A stretch of DNA of 64,000 bases, taken from assembly GCF_000235365.1 (NCBI RefSeq), contig NC_016452.1, positions 792,001 through 856,000 of the forward strand, written 5' to 3'. A program made the translations under genes and the position numbers. The notes beneath the pieces were generated by a model. That model worked only from the letters and a program-made list of their open reading frames with translations, was not told the DNA's origin and made no database searches. The stretch comes from Eremothecium cymbalariae DBVPG#7215. Taxonomy: Eukaryota; Ascomycota; Saccharomycetes; Saccharomycetales; Saccharomycetaceae. Below, piece by piece: positions 22,183-31,048 of this stretch (positions are counted from its first letter, which is position 1; every line of letters begins with the position of its first letter).

Positions 22183-22430
22183 CCGAGCGGAAAAGGCGGG
22201 GGCCGCCCACGCCGGTGCCCAGCAGCGACGGTACCGCGCCATACCCTCTGCTTCTCTGCCAGCCTGGGCTGGCAGGAGTGGGCCGCCTAGCACCAGCCTG
22301 TGGGCGCAGCGGCAGGGCCACAGGTCCTGCCTCATCTCCCCTGTCTGCATCGCCCAACACTGCGATGCAGACAGGGGGCGGGCGTACCGCTGGGCCCGCC
22401 CCGCCCCGCCCACAGGCTGGTTCCGCTCGG
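22183..22430. repeat. GC-rich block of nested inverted repeats
   Basis: About 250 bases of very high GC in AT-rich surroundings. Paired arms seen: an outer 10-bp pair (22183-22192 with 22421-22430); 15 bp (22292-22306 with 22407-22421); 6 bp (22307-22312 with 22387-22392); 16 bp with an 8-base loop (22338-22353 with 22362-22377); and 9 bp with a 2-base loop (22256-22264 with 22267-22275). The outer and 15-bp arms overlap by one base. A run of five Ts follows (22435-22439). It resembles a structured RNA or a mobile GC cluster; its identity is unknown. Confidence 0.85.
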
Positions 22431-22538
22431 CAGGTTTTTCAACACATTTTCATCAAAGTGAATTACAAAATAGAATAGCAGTATGGTGATATCTATATTC
22501 ATTCCCGATATCTGATAAGGAAAACCAAACATTGAACA

Positions 22539-23661
22539 ATGGGTATGTTTTTGACAATTGGAGGTATAGCTATGCGTGTTGCAGGAGTTTGGAATTAATC
22601 TGGTGTGCATTTGGGCCCGATCTTTGGGATATTTTATTACTGGTGTGACAAAGAGTGGAAAAATATTAGAGAGTAAATGGTTATTTAATGGTGACTGGCT
22701 GATATAGTATTAGAATGCTTCTGGGAAGTTTGCAAGGACAGTATGTTCCTGATTTGGGGTTTTTGAGGCAGACAGACGTGTTTTCGGAATTTATCTGGAT
22801 GATGAGCCATACAGAGAGAAAGCCCAACGCTCCAGGTGGAATGCTAAGCGCATAGGGGGTTTGATTTACGTTTTACTAACAAGGATTTTTTATTGTACAG
22901 GTAGAGTTATTAGAAACCAAAGGAAGGGTGCTGGTTCTATCTTCACCTCTCACACTAGGTTGAGACAAGGTGCTGCCAAGTTGAGAACTTTGGACTACGC
23001 TGAAAGACACGGTTACATTCGTGGTGTTGTTAAGCAGATTGTTCACGATGCTGGTAGAGGTGCTCCATTGGCAAAGGTTGTTTTCCGTGACCCATACAAG
23101 TACAAGTTACGTGAAGAGACTTTTATTGCTAACGAGGGTGTTCATACTGGGCAATTTATCTACGCAGGTAAGAATGCTTCTTTGAACGTCGGTAACATCT
23201 TGCCTTTGGGTTCCGTTCCAGAAGGTACTATAGTGTCCAACGTTGAGGAAAGACCAGGTGACAGAGGTGCTTTGGCTAGAACTTCCGGTAACTACGTTAT
23301 TGTTATCGGCCACAACCCTGACGAAAACAAAACGAGAGTCAGATTACCATCTGGTGCTAAGAAGATCATCAGCTCTGACGCCAGAGGTGTTATCGGTGTC
23401 GTTGCCGGTGGTGGTAGAGTGGACAAGCCATTGTTGAAGGCTGGTACTGCATTCCACAAGTACAAGGTCAAGAGAAACTCTTGGCCAAAGACCCGTGGTG
23501 TTGCCATGAACCCAGTTGACCATCCTCACGGTGGTGGTAACCATCAACATATTGGTAAGGCTTCTACCATTTCTAGAGGTGCTGTTTCCGGTCAAAAGGC
23601 GGGTTTGATCGCTGCCAGAAGAACTGGTTTGTTGCGTGGTTCTCAAAAGACTCAAGATTAG
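22539..23661 (+). CDS. RPL2: Ribosomal protein uL2, with intron
   Basis: Exon 1 is ATGG (22539-22542). The intron runs 22543-22900, with donor GTATGT, branch TACTAAC at 22874-22880 and acceptor TACAG. Exon 2 is 22901-23661. Joined, they encode 254 residues starting [13 protein letters not shown], the exact length of yeast uL2, with the same intron position after ATGG as S. cerevisiae RPL2A/B. The motif [12 protein letters not shown] carries the conserved His near the peptidyl transferase centre. Codon bias is strong. A single gene here stands for the YFR031C-A/YIL018W pair. Confidence 0.98.
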
Positions 23662-24075
23662 ATTGTGTGAAATGGTCAACCGTGTCATATGTATCTAAGG
23701 TTTTATCGAATTATATCTTTTAATCTAAAATGCGTTATTATATAAAATCCTTTAGCTCTCTTGTATAACCATTACCAGCATTGTATATCTTAAAGGAACT
23801 TAGTCTTCAACTGCTATTGAACTCACTATAGTTATACCGATGTCTGGCCAACTTATTGCATTATTGCAACGGTCATGTTAGAACGTTGATGAGCGGTGTC
23901 ACGTGATGATATTTTCCTGATCCGCCAAAACGCATATTACGAGATTCTTCATATGTACAAGAAGTACCTTTACCAGACTCAGAAAACAAGATTATACATA
24001 CTATAGTTATTAAACCAAACGAATTGAACACTCAATAGAGTCCATAAAGTATTAATAATACATTGAACTACTATT
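23662..24075. other. Intergenic, RPL2 to SMC2, with E-box
   Basis: TCACGTGA lies at 23899-23906, 170 bases before the SMC2 ATG. Nothing else recognisable. Confidence 0.5.
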
Positions 24076-27000
24076 ATGAGGGTTGAAGAATTGATTATAG
24101 ATGGATTCAAGTCGTACGCGACAAGAACGGTCATCTCTGACTGGGATCCACAATTTAATGCCATCACGGGCTTAAACGGGTCTGGTAAGTCGAATATCTT
24201 AGATTCAATTTGTTTTGTACTTGGGATCTCATCAATGGCTACCGTCAGAGCTCAGAATTTACAAGATTTGATTTATAAAAGGGGACAAGCAGGGGTCATA
24301 AAGGCTAGTGTAACCATTGTTTTTGATAATTCTGATATTAAAAGTTCACCAATTGGATTTGAACGTTATCCAAAGATATCTGTCACGAGACAGATTGCCC
24401 TTGGTGGTACAAGTAAATACCTGATCAATGGGCACAGAGCTCAGCAGCAGACAGTGCTGCATTTATTTCAGTCAGTTCAATTGAATATTAATAACCCTAA
24501 TTTTTTAATCATGCAGGGTCAAATCACCAAAGTGCTAAACATGAAACCAACTGAGATCCTGTCCTTAATTGAAGAAGCAGCAGGTACAAGAATGTTTGAA
24601 GATAGGAGAGAGAAAGCCGAAAAGACGATGGCGAAGAAGGAAACGAAGTTGCAAGAGATCAGAGCATTATTACAAGAAGAGATTGAGCCAAAATTAGACA
24701 AGTTTAGAAGCGAAAAGAGAGCCTTTTTAGAGTTCCAAGAGACTCAAACAGATCTTGAGATGACTTTGCGAATTGTTAACACTCACGATTATCACAATTT
24801 AGTTACTAAACAGAACTCCATCCAGGAAACAGTACAGAATAGTGAACAAAGGGTACAGGAATTGGAATCATCAATTAAAAAATATCAGAATGAATTATCC
24901 AGTCTTAACGAGGACTTCACAGCAATAAAAAATCAGAAGGAATGTGAGCTGCTTAAAGATGGTTCTTTAACAAAGCTTGAAAAACTCGAAAACACATTAT
25001 CCACAGATCTTTCACGCTTTTCCACAGCCCTGGGTATCGCAAAAGATGATTTAAAACAAGAGAAAAAGAGCCTTATAGATATACAGTCATCTCTGGAATC
25101 TTCTGAGAAGGATCTTTTTGTGAAAGCTAAAAACTTAAAAACTATTGAACAGCAGTATAATGAGTTAAATGACAGCATTGAAAAGTTGAAATCTCAGCAC
25201 AAGGATAAAGAGGAATTACTTTCGACTTTAACAACAGGTATTTCATCCACTGGTGCTACTGACGGTGGTTACAATTCACAGTTAGCGGCCGCTAAGGCCA
25301 AGTTAGGTGAGGCAGAAATTTCTATTAAAAAGGCTAATATGCGTATCGCCATGTTACAGAAGGAGTTGGCAAGTAGCGAACCGTTATTACAGAGAGCAAA
25401 GAAAGATAATGAAGAGCAAATAATGCAGGTTAAACAAAGAGGCCAGGAAATAGAAAAACTTAAGGTCTCTTTGAATAAGTCAGGATTTAATCCAGAATTG
25501 ATGAAAACGTTAAGGAGACGTGAAAATGAATTGAAGAATAATCTTCAGAAATTATCCAACGATACTGAGTATTTGAGAAGAAAGGTGGCGAATCTGGAAT
25601 TCAATTATACTAGCCCGACGAAGGATTTCAATCCACAATCTGTGAAAGGTGTTGCAGCTCAGGTATTTACCTTGGGAAAGGACAATTTTGATAGTGCAAA
25701 TGCCCTTCAAGTATGTGCTGGTGGTCGTTTATTTAATATAATAGTCGATAATGAGAAAACTGCCTCTCAATTGTTGGAAAAGGGTATGTTAAGGAAAAGA
25801 GTAACCATTATTCCTTTGAACAAAATATCCACCAGGGTATTGAGCGATGAATCATTAGCTTTAGCCAAAAAAATAGCTCCAGGAAAGGTCGAACTTGCAT
25901 TAAACTTAATTGGTTATGAGGAGGATGTATCTAAAGCCATGCAATATATCTTTGGCGGTAGCTTGATATGTGCAGATGCGGAAACTGCCAAGAAAATTAC
26001 CTTCCATCCCCAAATTAGAGCTAGAAGTATAACACTAGATGGTGATATATATGACCCAGAAGGCACTTTATCTGGCGGGAGTAGCAATAATACCAATTCT
26101 TTGTTGAAGGATATTCAGAAATATAATGAAGCTTCTAGACGAAGTAAGTCTTTCGAATCTGAGTTAAGCCTGATACAGCAACAGATTATGGAGTGTGAAA
26201 GAGCATCTCAACTTACGAAGTCCTTACAAAATGAATTAGATCTGGCAGAACATAAGTTCCAACTTTCTCAGAAGGCATTAGTCTCTAATCCGGCCGCTCA
26301 AATTATAAAGAAGAACGACGAAATGCTTAATGAAATTGAAACTTGTAAAACTGATATTGATCTACAAAAAATTAGCACTGCAGAATTGCAAGCAGAAGTA
26401 GTGCGTATTCAAAAAGATATGCAAGAGTTCAATACTGATAAGGGATCTAAACTAAAACAATTAAATAAGGAAGTTTCTACTTTAGCAAAACAGATTAAAG
26501 ATAAGGAGGTAGTTACTGAGCAGAAATATGACTTATATCAAAATTTACAAATGGAGACTGAACAGCTTCAAACCGATATATCTGCGATGAAGCAGGAAAT
26601 TGTTGAAAAAAAATCGCTGATTAAGGTTCTTGAACAAAAGATAATCACAACTGACAGTGAATTTTCTTGCAAACAATCAGAACTGGAGAACGTTAAGGGA
26701 AACTTAAATGAAGAAAGGAATAGGCTTATAGGAATAGATGAAGAGATTAAAGAATTAGAGACGTTACTCAAAGCTAAACACAAGAGCCTATCTGCTAATG
26801 AGCTTGAGTTGCAAAGACTTCAGCACGAACTCACCAAGTATAGAAACAAGAACAGTAGCATTGAAGAAAAAATACGACAAATGTTAGATGAAACGCCGTG
26901 GTTAAGTGACAGTGGTTTGGTATCAAGCATAATTAGTGAAGATGAAGGTATTGATTTGAATGAGTATCGTCAAAGAGCTACATGTCTACAGGAAAAGTTC

Positions 27001-27588
27001 CAAGGCATGAAACGTAAAGTTAATCCAAATATTATGAGTATGATTGAAAGTGTCGAAAAGAAGGAAAGTGCTTTGAAGGCTATGATCATAACTATTGAAA
27101 AGGATAAGACAAAGATCATGGAAACGATTAAAAAATTGAATGAGTATAAGTTAGATGCACTTCTTAAAACTTGGGAGAAGGTGAATGTCGATTTTGGTAA
27201 TATTTTTGCTGAGCTGCTACCGAATTCCTTTGCTAAACTTACGCATTTAGAGGACCGTGATATTACTGCGGGCCTTGAAGTAAAAGTCAAGCTAGGGAGT
27301 ATTTGGAAAGAAAGTTTGGTTGAATTATCCGGTGGTCAAAGATCATTGATTGCCCTTTCATTAATTCTAGCCCTATTGCAATTCAAACCAGCTCCTATGT
27401 ATATTTTGGATGAGGTTGACGCTGCTCTGGACTTAAATCACACTCAAAATATTGGCCACTTAATAAAAACGAGGTTCAAGGGCTCCCAGTTCATTGTGGT
27501 ATCCTTAAAGGAAGGTATGTTTAACAATGCAAACAGGGTTTTTAAAACGAGATTCCAAGACGGCACATCTGCTGTTAGTGTTATATAA
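24076..27588 (+). CDS. SMC2: Smc2, condensin ATPase subunit
   Basis: A 1170-residue protein (same length as S. cerevisiae Smc2), ATG at 24076. The N-terminal ATPase half has Walker A (GLNGSGKSN, about residue 35). Long coiled coils flank a hinge (about 510-680; VKGVAAQVFTLG). The C-terminal half has the signature LSGGQRSL (L1084 onward) and Walker B YILDEVDAALD (D1112, E1113). With Smc4, Brn1, Ycs4 and Ycg1 it forms condensin, which compacts mitotic chromosomes. YFR031C homologue. Confidence 0.98.
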   Translation: MRVEELIIDGFKSYATRTVISDWDPQFNAITGLNGSGKSNILDSICFVLGISSMATVRAQNLQDLIYKRGQAGVIKASVTIVFDNSDIKSSPIGFERYPKISVTRQIALGGTSKYLINGHRAQQQTVLHLFQSVQLNINNPNFLIMQGQITKVLNMKPTEILSLIEEAAGTRMFEDRREKAEKTMAKKETKLQEIRALLQEEIEPKLDKFRSEKRAFLEFQETQTDLEMTLRIVNTHDYHNLVTKQNSIQETVQNSEQRVQELESSIKKYQNELSSLNEDFTAIKNQKECELLKDGSLTKLEKLENTLSTDLSRFSTALGIAKDDLKQEKKSLIDIQSSLESSEKDLFVKAKNLKTIEQQYNELNDSIEKLKSQHKDKEELLSTLTTGISSTGATDGGYNSQLAAAKAKLGEAEISIKKANMRIAMLQKELASSEPLLQRAKKDNEEQIMQVKQRGQEIEKLKVSLNKSGFNPELMKTLRRRENELKNNLQKLSNDTEYLRRKVANLEFNYTSPTKDFNPQSVKGVAAQVFTLGKDNFDSANALQVCAGGRLFNIIVDNEKTASQLLEKGMLRKRVTIIPLNKISTRVLSDESLALAKKIAPGKVELALNLIGYEEDVSKAMQYIFGGSLICADAETAKKITFHPQIRARSITLDGDIYDPEGTLSGGSSNNTNSLLKDIQKYNEASRRSKSFESELSLIQQQIMECERASQLTKSLQNELDLAEHKFQLSQKALVSNPAAQIIKKNDEMLNEIETCKTDIDLQKISTAELQAEVVRIQKDMQEFNTDKGSKLKQLNKEVSTLAKQIKDKEVVTEQKYDLYQNLQMETEQLQTDISAMKQEIVEKKSLIKVLEQKIITTDSEFSCKQSELENVKGNLNEERNRLIGIDEEIKELETLLKAKHKSLSANELELQRLQHELTKYRNKNSSIEEKIRQMLDETPWLSDSGLVSSIISEDEGIDLNEYRQRATCLQEKFQGMKRKVNPNIMSMIESVEKKESALKAMIITIEKDKTKIMETIKKLNEYKLDALLKTWEKVNVDFGNIFAELLPNSFAKLTHLEDRDITAGLEVKVKLGSIWKESLVELSGGQRSLIALSLILALLQFKPAPMYILDEVDAALDLNHTQNIGHLIKTRFKGSQFIVVSLKEGMFNNANRVFKTRFQDGTSAVSVI

Positions 27589-27668
27589 CAGTATTTAGGG
27601 CAACATCATAATAATATGTGTTCAGTTATATGGCATAAAAAAGACGACATAAAAAAACAAAAACAGCC

Positions 27669-30600
27669 TCAATAGACTTCCAAAATATATCTTGAAGTCT
27701 CCTTTAATTCCTCAATCGCATTATCCAAATCTACTTGAATACCTTTTTCTTTAGCATCAGCTGCAATAATGTCTTGTAATGCGTGGCTAATATCAGGGAC
27801 AGGCCATGTAGGTCCACACAAATAAAACGATCCACGTTTGTCGATCATAGCTGTTTTCAATTTATCTAAAACTTCTCGAATTCGGTCTTGAATATAGATT
27901 TTTTGAGGTTGATCTCTAGAAAATGCGGCACCAATATGTGTGATAATACCAGCATCTTTGTAGGCTTCCCATAACTCACCATATAAATATTCTTCTCTTT
28001 TATGCCTAGAGCCAAGGAACAAGTACACTTCACCAATATCATGGCCTTGTTGTTTCTGCCACAATTTTTCTTCAACAATCGCTTTAAATGGCGCTAATCC
28101 AGTTCCTAGACCAGACATTATAACTGGCTGTTCAGGAGATGGTGGTAATTTCATTACAGATGGTTTAACGCTGACTACCAGCTCAGTTCCAACAAGTAAT
28201 TTTGACAAATACCTCGAAGCGTGGCCGTACCTTTTCCTGCCACGCGGATCCACCCAATCGACTACGACTATCAATAGATGTAGTTCATTTTCGTGAACTC
28301 TTTGCGAAGAAGCAATTGAGTATTCTCTTCTCTTTAGTGGAGATATCATGTTAACCAAATCTTTCAACGGTGGTCGTGCTGATGGAAATAACTCAAGGAT
28401 ATCTACATAGGTATAATATTCAACTTCCTGATAATTTTTGAGCGTAGCCGCACCAGCTGGAGTGACTAAATCTTGCAGTTTTTGTTTTTCAGTTTCATCT
28501 GTAGCAAACTCGACTAAGGATTCATAAAACTTCTTGGGAGGTTTACCAAGTAAATCCAACCTATCCCTAAATAATTGCAGGACAGAAATGGACTCCAATA
28601 TTTCTGGATTAGAATTATTTGGAGCAGCGATGACATCGTTTTCACAAAGACCATAATATTTGAGGAATTCCTTAACTGACTCTTCATTGTTCCTAGCATG
28701 GATTCCTAAAGCCTCTCCAATACCGTACTTCAAACCAGTGCCAGTAATATCAAATTCTATATGAAAGATATTCCTGTCATAATCCTCAGGGGTTAAACGC
28801 CTATTTTCTTTAACTTTCACAATATAACTCTTGACAGGTAAGTCCGGCCTTAGAGCTACCTCAGCACCATATGCTTCTTTAAAAACAAACCCTTTCGAAA
28901 CGTTAATAATACTTCCCACATTAGTCTCCGAATGATCTGCCACCTCTCGGGGATTTGGTACGAAGGAAGATTCCTTAAGAAATATTGGAAGTTTATTTTC
29001 CTGCCCCTCACCATTTTCACTCTTTGGTTCCTCGACTTCATTTCCTGTGGCACTAATAGAAATTGAACTGCCACACACTTCGAACAACCCCACTGCCAAT
29101 GCATCAGCTAACATATCTGATAATACCGCAGCCAACAATTCAATATATTGTCCAGAAGAATTCCAAATTCTTTTCACGCTCTCTCCAAGTTCCAACCCAT
29201 AAGCATATCTCCAAAATACAGCTTGCATAACAAATGACAACGTACGACCTTTAGTCTCCTCTCTATCGCCAATAGTTTCTGCATCAATAAATACTATTTT
29301 AATATCTTTTTTTTTAACAGAGTTAATGAAGCTCAATGGAAGCTTTAGATCTTTTGCGAGAGTGGTCTCTTGGGTCAAATCTTTTTCCTTTAATGAGGTT
29401 TTTGATACAATTAATATAGTACCACGGTCCTTGATATTAGCAGTAACATCTAAGCTTTGAAGGACCGAAATGTCAGAAACAACACCAATGTCAGCAACAT
29501 CAATATTCGAAATAACTTGAGGCACTTCTGTCGGGAAGGTCGAAAATTGAGCTTGGAACAAGCCTGCATTACTAATATTATCAAATTTAGTCCGCAATGT
29601 AGTGTCATATCCATCGACCAAAGACAAGCTGTGAACCAATCTAGAGGAAACGTCTAACTCCTTGCTACAATCTGGGGCCCAGTAAATAAATTTATCTACG
29701 ATCTCAGATATTGGTACCATGAAGGATGCGGAGAATGTGCGTATAATATCTTCAACTGCCTTTGGAGACCAGATGAATGATGGCTGGTATATATACTCAG
29801 ATACTTTGACATTCTTAACGCCTTGATAGAACAAAGCTGTAGCCACTGTGCACTTCAACCAAGATGGAGAATTGTCAAGGGATTGGCCAATAACAATTAT
29901 ATTTCTAGCAGAAGATGGTATCATTGAAGCAAAAAGCCGTTGATCAAATGGAAGTGGAATCCTAACAGTAAGCACTCCTAGCCCAGAGGCTTCAACCCCC
30001 TTTAAAGTATTGGTGAACAAAGCACTTTCTACAGACCCAGTGACAACAAAAACGGTTTCTGCTGTTTTATCACCGACATATTCAAAACTACCAATATTGG
30101 CTCCAGATACTTCATTGAACCTCTGCAAAATCTGTTCAAAAGAAGATCCAGAATCCAAATCGAACGATTCTATAGTATTATCACCATTATCACCTGTTTC
30201 AAGCTTTAAAATAGACCTGGAATAAGTAGGACCATCAAATAGCTGGATAGCACCCAGATCAGTGCCATATTTAGCCAATAATAACGTGAGTAACGTTGTA
30301 TTCTTTATCTCTTGAGGACAGAGAGGAATCACTAACGGATAACCTAATTCAGAAGCAGCCTTTAGTGGACCAATATAATCACTAACTATTTCACCAGTTG
30401 TATCATCATACCCGAAAGTTCCAACATTGAAAGCAAAACTTGTCTCTGCACCATGATATCTCTTAAAAGAAGGTACAAAGTAACTTAATGCATATCCTGG
30501 TGCGATAATACTCGCCAAACCATGCTTTCCATTACTAAACCCTAAAGGAATTAGCCCAGCCCCCGACCTAACCTGGGTTTCCATAAAATAAGGTGATCCT

Positions 30601-30788
30601 GGCTTTGATAACCACTTTTTCAAAGCACTATCAAAAAGATCTGCCTCGACTGCAGATTTATAACTGAATATCGAATCTACTTTATCAAACAAAACAGAAT
30701 TTATAGCTGTCACTGGAGAAGCATATTGTACGCCAGATAACGGTTCAGCTGGAATTCCAAAGGGATTAGTCACAATGTTCAACCCCAT
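27669..30788 (-). CDS. MET10: Met10, sulfite reductase alpha subunit
   Basis: A 1039-residue flavoprotein (1035 in S. cerevisiae), ATG at 30788-30786. The N-terminal half resembles pyruvate-ferredoxin oxidoreductase-like domains. The C-terminal half is a ferredoxin-NADP reductase module with FAD motif REYSIASSQ (about residue 820) and NADPH motif GLGTGLAPFKA (about 890), ending YILEVY. With Met5 it reduces sulfite to sulfide. TCACGTGA at 31012-31019, about 220 bases upstream, fits Cbf1-Met4 sulfur control. YFR030W homologue. Confidence 0.97.
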   Translation of the reverse strand: MGLNIVTNPFGIPAEPLSGVQYASPVTAINSVLFDKVDSIFSYKSAVEADLFDSALKKWLSKPGSPYFMETQVRSGAGLIPLGFSNGKHGLASIIAPGYALSYFVPSFKRYHGAETSFAFNVGTFGYDDTTGEIVSDYIGPLKAASELGYPLVIPLCPQEIKNTTLLTLLLAKYGTDLGAIQLFDGPTYSRSILKLETGDNGDNTIESFDLDSGSSFEQILQRFNEVSGANIGSFEYVGDKTAETVFVVTGSVESALFTNTLKGVEASGLGVLTVRIPLPFDQRLFASMIPSSARNIIVIGQSLDNSPSWLKCTVATALFYQGVKNVKVSEYIYQPSFIWSPKAVEDIIRTFSASFMVPISEIVDKFIYWAPDCSKELDVSSRLVHSLSLVDGYDTTLRTKFDNISNAGLFQAQFSTFPTEVPQVISNIDVADIGVVSDISVLQSLDVTANIKDRGTILIVSKTSLKEKDLTQETTLAKDLKLPLSFINSVKKKDIKIVFIDAETIGDREETKGRTLSFVMQAVFWRYAYGLELGESVKRIWNSSGQYIELLAAVLSDMLADALAVGLFEVCGSSISISATGNEVEEPKSENGEGQENKLPIFLKESSFVPNPREVADHSETNVGSIINVSKGFVFKEAYGAEVALRPDLPVKSYIVKVKENRRLTPEDYDRNIFHIEFDITGTGLKYGIGEALGIHARNNEESVKEFLKYYGLCENDVIAAPNNSNPEILESISVLQLFRDRLDLLGKPPKKFYESLVEFATDETEKQKLQDLVTPAGAATLKNYQEVEYYTYVDILELFPSARPPLKDLVNMISPLKRREYSIASSQRVHENELHLLIVVVDWVDPRGRKRYGHASRYLSKLLVGTELVVSVKPSVMKLPPSPEQPVIMSGLGTGLAPFKAIVEEKLWQKQQGHDIGEVYLFLGSRHKREEYLYGELWEAYKDAGIITHIGAAFSRDQPQKIYIQDRIREVLDKLKTAMIDKRGSFYLCGPTWPVPDISHALQDIIAADAKEKGIQVDLDNAIEELKETSRYILEVY

Positions 30789-31011
30789 GGTATCCTTCTC
30801 AATAAAATTTGTTGGTATATGCAGTCTATCTTGTTAAATTAACATTAATTGAATACTTGATAAAATAATAAGGCTAATATAGAATGATATACTAATAATT
30901 ACTAGCACCCAGGAGACGTTGTCGTGAAAGCCACCACCATTGGCTCTCTCGATCCTTTGCGACGACCTTTGATGATAAGCTTACTAACAGAGCCACATAT
31001 GTGTCATCAGG

Positions 31012-31019
31012 TCACGTGA
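31012..31019 (-). promoter_or_regulatory. E-box (Cbf1-type) upstream of MET10
   Basis: TCACGTGA lies 224-231 bases before the MET10 ATG, in the short MET10-VID28 gap. Cbf1 sites of this form drive sulfur-assimilation genes in yeasts. Assignment to MET10 is an inference from position. Confidence 0.65.
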
Positions 31020-31048
31020 AGTAACAAGTAACAAATATATGATATTGC

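Larger units (their letters stand above)
21843..22538. other. Intergenic, RRT5 to RPL2, holding promoter and GC-rich block
   Basis: From left to right it contains CACGTG (21942-21947), tandem Rap1 sites (22105-22142), then the GC-rich inverted-repeat block (22183-22430), and about 108 bases before the RPL2 ATG. Open frames inside the GC block look like by-products of its composition. Confidence 0.7.

Noticed and set aside
22043..22478. Several overlapping open frames on both strands in the GC-rich block
   Set aside because: They are long only because GC-rich DNA has few stops. All frames are Pro/Arg/Gly-rich by composition and none has a recognisable domain.
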